Shown: piece after piece, positions 7,490-15,006 of the stretch
How positions within the stretch are numbered: the stretch's first letter is position 1
Layout of the letters: each line of letters begins with the position of its first letter
IMG/VR virus record: IMGVR_UViG_3300023274_000001
Location: 124,001 to 188,000 of that record
Strand: one strand, 5' to 3'
DNA from: a virus
DNA length: 64,000 nt
Notes under the pieces: generated by a model
What the model was told of the DNA's origin: nothing
Databases searched by the model: none
The model's input: the letters and a program-made list of their open reading frames with translations, nothing else
Translations under genes and position numbers: made by a program

Positions 7490-7515
7490 GGTGCACGGGC
7501 TTCGGTCCGTGCACC
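7490..7515. terminator. UUCG-tetraloop hairpin, same core as 2455-2481
   Basis: An 11-base stem (GGTGCACGGGC / GTCCGTGCACC) closed by TTCG. The 18-base core is identical to the one at 2460-2477, so these are copies of one element. Probable terminator. Confidence 0.7.
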
Positions 7516-7555
7516 TGCCGTACTGCCGCCGGGCAGGACATCGGAAGGGGAAGAG

Positions 7556-7891
7556 ATGCGAGCGTACTTCGAGACGGCCAGCGGCGAGACGATCCCACTG
7601 CCGGACCCGATGAGCCCCGAGCAGTCGGCCATCGTGTACCTCACGGGAGGAACCGGCATCCGCCGGATCGACGACGAGACGATCGACGAGTTCGTGCGCC
7701 GGGCCGACCTGTACGACACGTACATCGGCGGGATCAACCTGCGGGACATCGAGACTGGCGAGAAGGTTCCGGTCACCCGGCAGATCATCACCGAGGCGAT
7801 GGCCGGTCACCCGGCGCTCTGGACGAACGCGGGACTCGTCACCCCGGAGGCATTCGACCGCATGATCCGCGTCGCCAAGGCGGCGCTGTAA
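7556..7891 (+). CDS. Unknown 111-residue protein
   Basis: ATG 7556 follows GGAAGGGGAAGAG. The middle is helical (ETIDEFVRRADLYDTYIGG) and the end has AFDRMIRVAKAAL. Nothing recognised by motif. Confidence 0.8.
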   Translation: MRAYFETASGETIPLPDPMSPEQSAIVYLTGGTGIRRIDDETIDEFVRRADLYDTYIGGINLRDIETGEKVPVTRQIITEAMAGHPALWTNAGLVTPEAFDRMIRVAKAAL

Positions 7892-7910
7892 ACCGGAGGG
7901 GAGAAGAACG

Positions 7911-8336
7911 ATGAGCGAGCCCGTGAACAAGGACGGCTGGGGCAAGACGACGATCATGACGCCGGGGTCTTTCGCCGACCCGCGCGAGATGAACGCGGTG
8001 ATGCGCGAGCTGTTCTGCCACGACAGCATTCTGGAGTACCAGCGCAGGGTCGTCGAGGCGGCCATGAGGGACGCCGTGGCGGCCTGGCGCAGGGCGATGG
8101 CCAAGAAGGGCCTGAGCGCCGACAGCGACGCCGGTAAGGCGATCCTGGAGATGGTGAACGCGGTACTCGACAGCTTCGACCCGGAGAGCAGCGAGTGGGA
8201 CGGCTTCTTCCCGCCGGTCATGCTCTGCACCGAGCACGACAGCCCCGTGAAGACGAAGTACGGCAAGGGCATCGTCTTCACCGCCTGCCCCGGCGTCCCG
8301 TGGTGCAAGGCGCACGAAGGGGTGCGGGTCCAGTGA
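7911..8336 (+). CDS. Unknown protein with C-terminal Cys/His motif
   Basis: 141 residues from ATG 7911, with GGAGGGGAAG upstream. Helical centre, then LCTEHD and FTACPGVPWCKAHEG near the C-terminus; the WC.xH arrangement may bind zinc and recalls WC-type clusters in the genes at 32795 and 36042. Function unknown. Confidence 0.8.
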   Translation: MSEPVNKDGWGKTTIMTPGSFADPREMNAVMRELFCHDSILEYQRRVVEAAMRDAVAAWRRAMAKKGLSADSDAGKAILEMVNAVLDSFDPESSEWDGFFPPVMLCTEHDSPVKTKYGKGIVFTACPGVPWCKAHEGVRVQ

Positions 8337-8659
8337 GGCAGCCGATCGTCGCCGACCAGCGGGATTTCGAGCGCTGGCTGATCGACGAGGTCGCCGTCCA
8401 CGCCGACATGTGCAAGCGCATCAAGGACGGGACGAGCCAGCAGACCGGCATCGGGGCCCGGATGACGGAGTGGCACTTCACGTCCCTGCTGATGGTCCTC
8501 GGGCGGTACACCGACCGGGACCAGCGACTTCTGGAACCGGTCGCCACGGACCGGAAGGCACTGCTGGAGGTCATCCGTACCGGGCCGTCCCTGATGGCGG
8601 AGTGCGAGCGGCAGACGGAAGAGATGTACCAGCGACTCGAAAGGGAGGGGAAGGGGTGA
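8333..8659 (+). CDS. Unknown helical 108-residue protein
   Basis: GTG 8333 overlaps the previous TGA. Largely helical throughout (FERWLIDEVAVHADMCKRI, LMAECERQTEEMYQRLERE). No domain recognised. Coupled to 8656. Confidence 0.75.
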   Translation: MRQPIVADQRDFERWLIDEVAVHADMCKRIKDGTSQQTGIGARMTEWHFTSLLMVLGRYTDRDQRLLEPVATDRKALLEVIRTGPSLMAECERQTEEMYQRLEREGKG

Positions 8660-8991
8660 GCTACGGATGCCGGGGCTGTGACGGAACATGCTGCACGGGT
8701 GTCGGGAGTGACCCCTGCACCTGCCCACCCCCGCCCGACCGGGACGACGAGGAGCAGGCTCCGCTCTATCCGCGCCGAGCGCCGGGGGCGCACGGCAAGC
8801 ACTGCACCTGGCCGGAGTGTGACGGCTCGTGCCTGATTACGGTGACCGTCGAATGGCGGGCGCTGGAGGCGTTCTACGAGGCGGCCCGGTGGGGCCGGGC
8901 GATGAAGCCCGGCACGGCGGGCGAGCGGACCGGCCTGGAGCTGATGCAGCAGATCATCGAGCAGGGCAAGAGGGGTGCGGCACGTGGCTGA
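8656..8991 (+). CDS. Unknown Cys-rich N-terminal protein
   Basis: 111 residues from GTG 8656. The first 60 residues hold about eleven Cys in CxxC-like spacings (CRGCDGTCC, PCTCP, CTWPECDGSC), a plausible multi-zinc module; the rest is a helix. Family not recognised. Confidence 0.75.
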   Translation: MSYGCRGCDGTCCTGVGSDPCTCPPPPDRDDEEQAPLYPRRAPGAHGKHCTWPECDGSCLITVTVEWRALEAFYEAARWGRAMKPGTAGERTGLELMQQIIEQGKRGAARG

Positions 8992-9088
8992 GGTGATCCG
9001 GGCGTTCGCCGGGATCGTGGCGCTGGTCGCCATGAAGAAGACCGAGATGGACCGCCGGAAGGCGGCTGGAAAGGGGAAGCGGACATGA
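8984..9088 (+). CDS. 34-residue peptide with one hydrophobic helix
   Basis: GTG 8984 overlaps the end of the previous gene and TGA 9086-9088 overlaps ATG 9085. The peptide has a hydrophobic segment (VIRAFAGIVALVAM) followed by a Lys/Arg-rich tail, as in small membrane-associated phage peptides. The coupling at both ends supports it. Confidence 0.55.
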   Translation: MAEVIRAFAGIVALVAMKKTEMDRRKAAGKGKRT

Positions 9089-9381
9089 CCGCCCAGGACG
9101 AGAAGCTGGACATGAAGAAGATCCACCTGCTGGCGGCAGCCAAGGAGCTGGCCGACCTGCTCTACCGGTGGAACGTGGTCGACGAGTACGACCTGTGCAT
9201 CCAGGACAGCCGCAACGGCGGCACCCCCTACCACCACGTGAACGAGGCGCTGGTGGCCGTGCTGAAGAAGCTCGGCACCGAGAACAAGGACGGCTTCTAC
9301 GAGGGCGTCACCTCGGGCATGGACGTCCAGGAGGCACTGGACAACGCCATCGCCTACGAGCACCGCTACGACGAGATCTGA
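9085..9381 (+). CDS. Unknown 98-residue protein
   Basis: ATG 9085, with AAAGGGGAAGCGG upstream. Helical, acidic (HLLAAAKELADLLYRWNVVDEY). No domain recognised. It precedes the larger beta-repeat gene. Confidence 0.75.
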   Translation: MTAQDEKLDMKKIHLLAAAKELADLLYRWNVVDEYDLCIQDSRNGGTPYHHVNEALVAVLKKLGTENKDGFYEGVTSGMDVQEALDNAIAYEHRYDEI

Positions 9382-9413
9382 CCGGAAGACACACGGAGAG
9401 GGAGAAGAAGGAC

Positions 9414-10244
9414 ATGAGCGAGATCAGCAAGTACGAGGGCAGTGGTTCCGGCGCGGAGCTGAGCAAGCGGGACGGTCTGCCGGACCAGTCGTTCTCCGGG
9501 CGGGGGCAGCACTCCGGCCCGGTCCTGCTGGACATCGAGGGCGACTCGATCCACGGCACGGTGACGGTGGACGACGTCGACTTCGCCTCGGTCCGGGTCT
9601 ACACCCGGTCCACGGTGCAGTCGGTGATCGACGCCGTCCGCAAGACGAAGATCTACCTGTCCGGCAGCACCCTGACGGTGAAGGTGCCGAGGTTCCAGGT
9701 TCCCCCGACGGTGATCCAGGGCGGCAACAGCCGGATGGTCTTCTCCGGGAACGTCTCCTTCGTGTCGGTCGGCAGGGGAGCTACGGTGATCGGCGGCTCC
9801 GGCTCCGGGGAGGACATGGTCCGGGTCGAGGTCACGCTGCCCCGGCACTCCGGCGTCCGGGCCGACCTGGGTTCCGGGATGCTCGACGTGCACGGCGACC
9901 TCGTCGGGATCGACGGCGACCTGTCCTCCGGATCGATCGCGGTTCACGGTTCGGTCGGCAAGGCCCGCGCCGAGCTGTCCTCCGGTTCGTTCCAGATCGG
10001 CCGGGTGACCGAGGGGATCGAGGCCACGGCGTCCTCGGGCAGCCTGAACGTGGGCGAGTACACCGGCTCCCACGCCAAGCTGCGGATCTCCTCCGGCAGC
10101 ATGAACCTGAACGTCGGCCGGGCCGCCAGTGGCACCATCGACGTCCGGGTATCCTCCGGCTCCGCCAACATCGGCGGAACCCGAGGGCGCGGCGACCTGG
10201 ACATCAGGACAAAGAAGTCCTCCGGCAGCATCAACCTCTACTGA
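9414..10244 (+). CDS. DUF4097-like beta-repeat protein
   Basis: 276 residues from ATG 9414 (GGAGAGGGAGAAG upstream). The C-terminal half has at least six repeats of a SSGS/SGS unit at about 20-residue spacing (LSSGSIAVHG, LSSGSFQIG, SSGSLNVG, SSGSMNLNVG, SSGSANIGG, SSGSINLY), the pattern of beta-helical DUF4097/adhesin-type domains. The Gly/Ser N-terminus is probably disordered. No signal peptide. The gene at 16695 is a diverged relative. In bacteria such domains occur in envelope-linked proteins; the role here is unknown. Confidence 0.75.
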   Translation: MSEISKYEGSGSGAELSKRDGLPDQSFSGRGQHSGPVLLDIEGDSIHGTVTVDDVDFASVRVYTRSTVQSVIDAVRKTKIYLSGSTLTVKVPRFQVPPTVIQGGNSRMVFSGNVSFVSVGRGATVIGGSGSGEDMVRVEVTLPRHSGVRADLGSGMLDVHGDLVGIDGDLSSGSIAVHGSVGKARAELSSGSFQIGRVTEGIEATASSGSLNVGEYTGSHAKLRISSGSMNLNVGRAASGTIDVRVSSGSANIGGTRGRGDLDIRTKKSSGSINLY

Positions 10245-10245
10245 C

Positions 10246-10728
10246 ATGCTGACGGCCGAACTCGTCCACGGGACAGGGCACTTCAGCTACGCTGATGCCG
10301 AGCACCTGGCGGATCTGTGGAACCGGGCCTACCCGGCGATGCGACAGATCTCCACCGGCTACATCGAAGGCATGCGCAAGTACATCGAGCAGGAGGGCTG
10401 GGTCATCGACCCCGCCCACCGGCACGCCGAAGTGCTTCAGGCGTACGCCACACCGGAGAAGAAGGCCCACCGCAAGCTGAAGCTGGCGGAAGACCTCCGC
10501 CGGGACCTCGGGCAGCTCGACCGTGGGACGCACAAGCCGTGCACCCGCAGCCCGGGATGCTTCTCGGTGACGGCCGCCTACATGGCGGTCAGGAACCTGA
10601 TCAGCCTCAGCTCCCTCAACAGCGAGGGACTGGCTTCGGTCTACCGGCTGGCCGCCGAGCTGGCCGAGGCCGAGGAGCGGGTCAACGAAGCCCGCAAGGA
10701 ATGGCACCGGAAGAACGCGACGGCCTGA
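10246..10728 (+). CDS. Unknown helical 160-residue protein
   Basis: ATG 10246 comes one base after the previous stop. Almost entirely helical, with a CTRSPGC motif near residue 100 and a C-terminal coiled-coil-like tail (ELAEAEERVNEARKEWHRK). Function unknown. Confidence 0.8.
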   Translation: MLTAELVHGTGHFSYADAEHLADLWNRAYPAMRQISTGYIEGMRKYIEQEGWVIDPAHRHAEVLQAYATPEKKAHRKLKLAEDLRRDLGQLDRGTHKPCTRSPGCFSVTAAYMAVRNLISLSSLNSEGLASVYRLAAELAEAEERVNEARKEWHRKNATA

Positions 10729-10754
10729 CGGCCGGACGGAAACGGAGAAAAGAC

Positions 10755-11057
10755 ATGCGCAGGATCCTGTTCAAGGGCGTCGAGGGCGTCGAGCGTACGG
10801 CGTGGGTGCAGCACGGCTTCACGGTTCAGCGGGCACTGGAGGCCCGGGGGTACAGCGTCACCTCCGAGGACGGCTACAACCCGTGGGCCGAGAACGACAC
10901 GCTCGTCTCGGCGGCCGGTACGACCGAGAAGGGCGGCTCGGCGTACCACCTCTTCATGACGGCCGACAAGGAGACGCTGGACCTCGTCTGGTCCGCGATC
11001 GAGATGTCCCACCCTGACGCCTCCTGCAAGTGGGAGGCGCTGGACCGCCCCGCCTGA
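10755..11057 (+). CDS. Unknown 100-residue protein
   Basis: ATG 10755 with AACGGAGAAAAG upstream. Mixed alpha/beta (FTVQRALEARGYSV, AYHLFMTADKETLDLVWSAI), suggesting a small two-layer fold. No family recognised. Confidence 0.75.
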   Translation: MRRILFKGVEGVERTAWVQHGFTVQRALEARGYSVTSEDGYNPWAENDTLVSAAGTTEKGGSAYHLFMTADKETLDLVWSAIEMSHPDASCKWEALDRPA

Positions 11058-11108
11058 ACCACCCGGCTCAACCTGAACCGAACGAATCGAAGAGGAGAAG
11101 AACCCATC

Positions 11109-11330
11109 ATGCAGCTTCCCAGCCGCGCCGAAGTCCGCAGCCAGATCAGCTCGAAGTTCCCGGGCCTGCCCGAGAGCAGCCTGGGCTGGGTGTCGGGCAT
11201 GCTCTCCGACAAGATCGAGGCCGACGTCGAGACCGCCGACGCCGAGTTCCACCGCGAGATGGAGCGTGCCATCCGAGCCGGTGAGGAGCCCGCGATCGGC
11301 GTGGCGCTCGCCGCGCTCAAAGCGGTCTGA
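11109..11330 (+). CDS. Unknown helical 73-residue protein
   Basis: ATG 11109 after GAGGAGAAGAACCC. Short helical protein (SRAEVRSQISSKFPG, EFHREMERAIRAGEEPAIG). Last gene before the cassette at 11347-11402. Confidence 0.75.
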   Translation: MQLPSRAEVRSQISSKFPGLPESSLGWVSGMLSDKIEADVETADAEFHREMERAIRAGEEPAIGVALAALKAV

Positions 11331-11346
11331 CCCACGGGTCACAGTG

Positions 11347-11376
11347 AAGGGGCTCCGGTTGCGACCGGGGCCCCTT
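11347..11376 (+). terminator. Terminator hairpin with -35 hexamer as its loop
   Basis: AAGGGGCTCCGG (11347-11358) pairs along 12 bases, with one U-G, with CCGGGGCCCCTT (11365-11376). The loop 11359-11364 is TTGCGA, which is the -35 of the following promoter. CTGC follows the stem. Confidence 0.75.
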
Positions 11377-11402
11377 CTGCGTATCGTCTTTGACCTAGGC
11401 CA
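11359..11402 (+). promoter_or_regulatory. Promoter and palindromic operator for 11419 unit
   Basis: TTGCGA (11359-11364), 17-base spacer, TATCGT (11382-11387), then TGACCTAGGCCA (11391-11402). Same order of parts as at 4171-4218: terminator loop as -35, -10, palindrome across the likely start. Confidence 0.7.
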
Positions 11403-11418
11403 TTCGGATGGGAGAGAC

Positions 11419-11703
11419 GTGAGCGAGAACGAATTCGAAGCCCTGGCCGATGAGTTACGGGCTTCCTGGGACGGCGACCGGGCCCGCTGGGACGATCTCC
11501 GCGAGGAGCTGACGGAGAAGCTGCTCTGCCTGCGCTGGGACGGCGACCACCGTCTCCTCCTGGAGCAGCACACCAGCAAGCAGGCGGCACTGATCGCCAC
11601 CACGTACGGCCGCAGGCAGGACGATCGGATCCGGTACGCCGTGATCCTGGAGCGAAGCCTGGCATCCGGCCGCATGGAGACGAAGAGGATGGAGCCCTCG
11701 TGA
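11419..11703 (+). CDS. Unknown 94-residue protein, first gene of a promoter unit
   Basis: GTG 11419 after GATGGGAGAG. Charged and helical with several Trp (ELRASWDGDRARWDDLREEL). No domain recognised. Coupled to 11700. Confidence 0.75.
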   Translation: MSENEFEALADELRASWDGDRARWDDLREELTEKLLCLRWDGDHRLLLEQHTSKQAALIATTYGRRQDDRIRYAVILERSLASGRMETKRMEPS

Positions 11704-12020
11704 ACCACCCCGACAACGCAGCCATCGACGTACCGGCTCAGGACGGAACGCTGCTGCACATCACCCTTCACCGGGAGTCCGACACCGGACGGTTCACGTA
11801 CTCCAGCATGGTGGACGTCCAGCGGCACACGACGCACGGACTCCGCCCGGTGGCCTCATACCGGATGGGTCCGCTCGTACGGGCACCCCGGAACAAGAGC
11901 TTCGAGCTGCACGACAACGACCCGGATCTGGCGATCGAGGGTCACTGGATGATCGTGATCGGTGACTGGATGGAGATGCTGAGCGAGGCCAGCGTCGACA
12001 CGTGGAAGGTGGGCATCTGA
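11700..12020 (+). CDS. Unknown 106-residue protein
   Basis: GTG 11700 overlaps the previous TGA. Beta-rich pattern (GTLLHITLHRESDTGRFTYSS) and an aromatic segment (GHWMIVIGDWMEML). No family recognised. Confidence 0.75.
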   Translation: MNHPDNAAIDVPAQDGTLLHITLHRESDTGRFTYSSMVDVQRHTTHGLRPVASYRMGPLVRAPRNKSFELHDNDPDLAIEGHWMIVIGDWMEMLSEASVDTWKVGI

Positions 12021-12220
12021 TGGCGCATATCCGGATCGAGTTCGAGGGCGGCGAAACGTACCAGACCGGCGGCCCGCCGGAGCACCTGGGAGTCGAGCTG
12101 GGGTACGCCAACCTGGAGGGCTACCAGTTCGGTGAGAACGGCATGATCGTGCTGGACTTCGGCAACAGCCGCTTCCGCAAGATCCCCGCCCGCCGCCTGC
12201 TGCGTGTCACGGAGGGCTGA
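12020..12220 (+). CDS. Unknown 66-residue beta protein
   Basis: ATG 12020 overlaps the previous stop. Repeated short strands (HIRIEFEGGETYQTG, GMIVLDFGNSRFRKIP), consistent with a small barrel. Function unknown. Confidence 0.7.
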   Translation: MAHIRIEFEGGETYQTGGPPEHLGVELGYANLEGYQFGENGMIVLDFGNSRFRKIPARRLLRVTEG

Positions 12221-12221
12221 C

Positions 12222-12683
12222 ATGCCGCTGATCTGGACACAGGGGAACCTGCTGGAGTCGCGGGCACAGGGTCTGGTCAACCCGGTCAACTGTGTCGGGG
12301 TGCCGGGCGCCGGGCTGGCCCGGCAGTTCCGGGACCGCTGGCCCGTGCAGGTCGACGAGTATGTGACCTTCTGCCGGGAGGGCCGGATGAAGCCCGGCCT
12401 GGTGCACGATGCCGTCCTGCCGGACGGCCGACGGATTCTGAGCATCGCCACCAAGCGGCACTGGCGGGACAACTCTCGGATCGAGGACGTGGATCTCGGA
12501 CTCTCGGGTCTGGCCACATACCTGGACGCCACGGGCCTGATCTCGGTCGCTCTTCCGGCGCTCGGGTGTGGACTCGGCGGCCTCCCGAAGGCGCTGGTGG
12601 CGAGCCGGGTGAAGTTCTGGCTGGCCGACAACTTCTCCGTGATCTACGTCTACGGACTCGACGAACCGGGAGCTGCGCAGTGA
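12222..12683 (+). CDS. Macro-domain protein (ADP-ribose related)
   Basis: 153 residues, a single macro domain. Visible signatures: an N-terminal GNLLESRAQGLVNPVNCVG, then VPGAGLARQF, SIATKRHWRDNSRI, and ISVALPALGCGLGGL near the end. This order matches the DarG/TARG1-like macro group, whose members bind ADP-ribose or remove it from proteins or DNA. The Lys usually found in GKG of DarG/TARG1 is replaced (GAG here), so hydrolase activity is not assured. There is no DarT neighbour. A role in undoing host ADP-ribosylation defence is an inference. Confidence 0.8.
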   Translation: MPLIWTQGNLLESRAQGLVNPVNCVGVPGAGLARQFRDRWPVQVDEYVTFCREGRMKPGLVHDAVLPDGRRILSIATKRHWRDNSRIEDVDLGLSGLATYLDATGLISVALPALGCGLGGLPKALVASRVKFWLADNFSVIYVYGLDEPGAAQ

Positions 12684-12943
12684 AGAGGAAATCGTCCGGA
12701 CCCCCTCCGATGGAGGACGGGGACTACCTTCTCGCCTCCGTGGTGGACGACGAGGACACGGGGAATCCCGGAGCGATGCTGGACGTCTCGCAGTTCACGG
12801 TTGCGGGACGCCGCCTGTTCTCCGTCGACCGTCTTCTCCACTTCGACGAGTTCGACGGAGTGCTGGGCGAGATGGGATACCGGCGCACGGAGCCGTGGGG
12901 AACTCGCAGCGGGATCCGCTCGGCGCGCGTCGAGAGGCAGTGA
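12680..12943 (+). CDS. Unknown 87-residue protein
   Basis: GTG 12680 overlaps the stop of the macro-domain gene, so the two are probably coupled. Mixed composition (DGDYLLASVVDDED, RRLFSVDRLLHFDEFDGVLG). No domain recognised. Confidence 0.7.
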   Translation: MKRKSSGPPPMEDGDYLLASVVDDEDTGNPGAMLDVSQFTVAGRRLFSVDRLLHFDEFDGVLGEMGYRRTEPWGTRSGIRSARVERQ

Positions 12944-12945
12944 CC

Positions 12946-13140
12946 ATGCCCCAGGAATTCATCCGGGTCACGGTCGTCATGAAGTTTCCGGTCGACCCCG
13001 ACCTGTACCCCGAGAGCACCACGCCCGCTGAGCGGGCCGAGGTGGAGCGCGAGAACTTCCGGGATCCGAAGATCCTGATGGAGACGGCCGAGCAGTACGG
13101 CGTCGAATCCGTCAGTGTCGGGACCTTCATCATCACGTAG
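12946..13140 (+). CDS. Unknown 64-residue protein
   Basis: ATG 12946 follows the previous stop by two bases, with GAGAGGCAG upstream. Starts with an N-terminal strand (FIRVTVVMKFPVD) and ends with a strand (VESVSVGTFII); likely a small alpha/beta fold. Confidence 0.7.
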   Translation: MPQEFIRVTVVMKFPVDPDLYPESTTPAERAEVERENFRDPKILMETAEQYGVESVSVGTFIIT

Positions 13141-13157
13141 CGGAAAGAGGAGAAGAC

Positions 13158-13763
13158 ATGGCGATGACCCGTGAAGAGGAGACGGCGCTGGCGAAGGAGA
13201 TGGCCGAGGAGGTGGGCCTGAACCTGCCGTACGCCGCTCAGGTGGGCTTCAAGTACGACGTGAAGGCCGCCCGGCAGAAGGCTGAGGAGCTGCGGGATCT
13301 GGCCCGCAAGCGGGAGCAGGAGTCGCGCGACTCGTTCGACCGGTGCGACACCGACGGCGCCCTTTCGCAGTGGGCGAGCGGGATCAACGCCGAGAAGTAC
13401 CGGATCCAGGCCGACATCGCCGAGAACGGCGGCATGTGGGGCTTCCCGGCCCTCTTCGACCTGGAGGGCAACCTGATCCCGGCGCGGGAGGTGTACGGCC
13501 AGTACGGGGCCTTCTGGTCCCTGCTGGACGCCGACGGAAACCGCACGGACGAGACCTTCAGCGAGTCGAAGGCCCAAAACGACAAGGTCAAGATCCGTAA
13601 CGACGCGAAGAAGGGCGTCTACGTCGGCTGGGTACTGGCCCCGGCCCGGGTCGTGACGCGCGGGCAGTCCGTCACCTCGGTCGCCTGCCACATCGACCGC
13701 AACGACGGCGGCTGGGACCCGGATGTGCTGGTGGTCGACAACGGAAAGGGCGAACAGGAGTGA
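13158..13763 (+). CDS. Unknown 201-residue protein
   Basis: ATG 13158 after AAAGAGGAGAAG. Long N-terminal helical region (EETALAKEMAEEVGL, KAEELRDLARKREQE) and a beta-rich C-terminal half (GFPALFDLEGNLIPA, GVYVGWVLAPARVV). No catalytic motif recognised. Coupled to 13760. Confidence 0.8.
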   Translation: MAMTREEETALAKEMAEEVGLNLPYAAQVGFKYDVKAARQKAEELRDLARKREQESRDSFDRCDTDGALSQWASGINAEKYRIQADIAENGGMWGFPALFDLEGNLIPAREVYGQYGAFWSLLDADGNRTDETFSESKAQNDKVKIRNDAKKGVYVGWVLAPARVVTRGQSVTSVACHIDRNDGGWDPDVLVVDNGKGEQE

Positions 13764-14080
13764 AGCTGGTCAGCGACACGCCCCGCATGGAACTGCTGCG
13801 GATCGAACTGACCACCGGCCAGTGCCCGCCGCAGTCCTGCCTGGAGTGGGACGAGTTCCTGCACCTGTATGCCCTGCTGCGGCGGCTCCCCGGAGCCGCC
13901 CCGGCGGTGCGGTCGGAGGTGCTGACGAAGCTGCTCGGCCGGGGCTTCGAGCACCGGTACGCCACGAACTTGATGAGCCTGGCCACGGCGGGAGTTCAGC
14001 CGCTGGCGATGCTGGTCCGGCAGGCGGCGCTCCATCAGGAGATCCGGCCGCTCAGGGAAGAGGAGAAGGTGGGCAAGTGA
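13760..14080 (+). CDS. Unknown helical 106-residue protein
   Basis: GTG 13760 overlaps the previous TGA. Helical, Leu-rich (FLHLYALLRRLPGA, SEVLTKLLGRGFEH). No domain recognised. Coupled to 14077. Confidence 0.75.
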   Translation: MKLVSDTPRMELLRIELTTGQCPPQSCLEWDEFLHLYALLRRLPGAAPAVRSEVLTKLLGRGFEHRYATNLMSLATAGVQPLAMLVRQAALHQEIRPLREEEKVGK

Positions 14081-14466
14081 GTGACGATCCCGACAGCAAG
14101 AACCCGGACTTTTGGCCGGGCCGGGACATCCAGGCGGCCGTCCAGCGCATGCAGCTCTGGCTGAAGCAGTACCCGGACGACGTGAGCGTGGCGAGCCAGA
14201 TCGGCAGTTCGCAGGAGTTCGTCTCCCCCGGCTGGCCGTACCGGATGTACGCCGTGGACCGCCGGGACCTGGAAGCCGTACTGAAGGTCATGCAGAACCT
14301 GCCGAACTTCCAGATCTACACGGCAGACGCCTCTACGGTGTGCGAGGCGTGCGACACGAACATCACCTGGGGAGACCAGGATCCCCGCCTGCACGCACTG
14401 GTCGAGGCGGCGGCTGCGCACGTCTGCGACCCGGCGAAGAAGGCGGCGGTCGACGCCAGGACATGA
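14077..14466 (+). CDS. Unknown protein with CxxC motif
   Basis: 129 residues from GTG 14077. An N-terminal helical half, a strand region (FQIYTADASTVCEACDTNITW) with one CxxC, and a further C-terminal His/Cys (AHVCD) that could complete a zinc site. Function unknown. Confidence 0.75.
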   Translation: MSDDPDSKNPDFWPGRDIQAAVQRMQLWLKQYPDDVSVASQIGSSQEFVSPGWPYRMYAVDRRDLEAVLKVMQNLPNFQIYTADASTVCEACDTNITWGDQDPRLHALVEAAAAHVCDPAKKAAVDART

Positions 14467-14479
14467 GGTGCTTCGGTGG

Positions 14480-14500
14480 GGTCCGGCTGCGGCCGGGCCT
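14480..14500. terminator. GC-rich hairpin
   Basis: GGTCCGGC, loop TGCG, GCCGGGCC forms an 8-base stem with one U-G pair between two genes; a probable terminator. Coordinates are approximate to a base. Confidence 0.5.
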
Positions 14501-14532
14501 TCGCCGTGGGACCTCACGGAACTGGAGGAGAA

Positions 14533-14808
14533 ATGCACCACACCGAGATCAACCACGAGGCCAAGGTGACGGATACCCTGGCCGACCTGGACGAGGACGA
14601 CCGGTACGGATACCGGCCGGTCCTGATGGAGAGCTTCGTCATGGTCGACGGCACCGATGTTCTGGTTCCGGCGGAGGACTCGCCGGAGGGGATGATCGTG
14701 GCCCTCACCGAAACGCAGGCGGTTCAGGCCCTGCTGTGCCTGGCCGAGCAGATCGGCGACATCGTGGCCGTGAAGCTCATCCAGGAGCAGATGGCAAAGC
14801 CCAAGTAG
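14533..14808 (+). CDS. Unknown acidic 91-residue protein
   Basis: ATG 14533 follows GGAGGAGAA. Starts MHHTEIN, acidic centre (LADLDEDDRYGYRP), helical C-terminus (ALLCLAEQIGDIVAVKLI). No family recognised. Confidence 0.75.
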   Translation: MHHTEINHEAKVTDTLADLDEDDRYGYRPVLMESFVMVDGTDVLVPAEDSPEGMIVALTETQAVQALLCLAEQIGDIVAVKLIQEQMAKPK

Positions 14809-14826
14809 CCAGGGCGAGTTCGATCA

Positions 14827-14845
14827 GATAGTGTGGCCTAGGTCA
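14827..14845 (+). promoter_or_regulatory. Palindromic operator with candidate -10
   Basis: TGGCCTAGGTCA (14834-14845), identical to the copy at 4207-4218, preceded by GATAGTG, which could serve as -10. I see no good -35. It lies just before a 26-residue ORF. Confidence 0.6.
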
Positions 14846-14861
14846 GGGAAGGAGGGAAGAC

Positions 14862-14942
14862 ATGGCAGAAGAGATGCCCCGGCGCGAGCCGGGCAAGGCC
14901 CTCAAGGAAGCGCGCGAGCGCGAGGAGGGCCAGCAGCGCTGA
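14862..14942 (+). CDS. 26-residue peptide with its own operator and terminator
   Basis: ATG 14862 has a very strong ribosome-binding site (GGAAGGAGGGAAGAC). The peptide is almost purely charged (RREPGKALKEAREREEGQQR at the end) and would form one helix. It is flanked by the recurrent palindrome upstream and a GC-rich hairpin downstream, so it looks like a one-gene unit. It could be a micro-protein or a regulatory leader ORF. Confidence 0.55.
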   Translation: MAEEMPRREPGKALKEAREREEGQQR

Positions 14943-14949
14943 TCACCGA

Positions 14950-14969
14950 GGGGCGCCCACGGGCGCCCC
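14950..14969 (+). terminator. Terminator hairpin
   Basis: GGGGCGCCC and GGGCGCCCC form a near-perfect stem around a very short loop, followed by TTCTGG, directly after the 26-residue ORF. Confidence 0.65.
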
Positions 14970-15006
14970 TTCTGGCGTCACAGGAACCGGAACAGGAGAA
15001 GGATTC

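Noticed and set aside
9414-10244. Tail fibre or receptor-binding protein
   Set aside because: SSGS repeats alone recall adhesins, but there are no neighbouring structural genes and the gene lies among early small genes.
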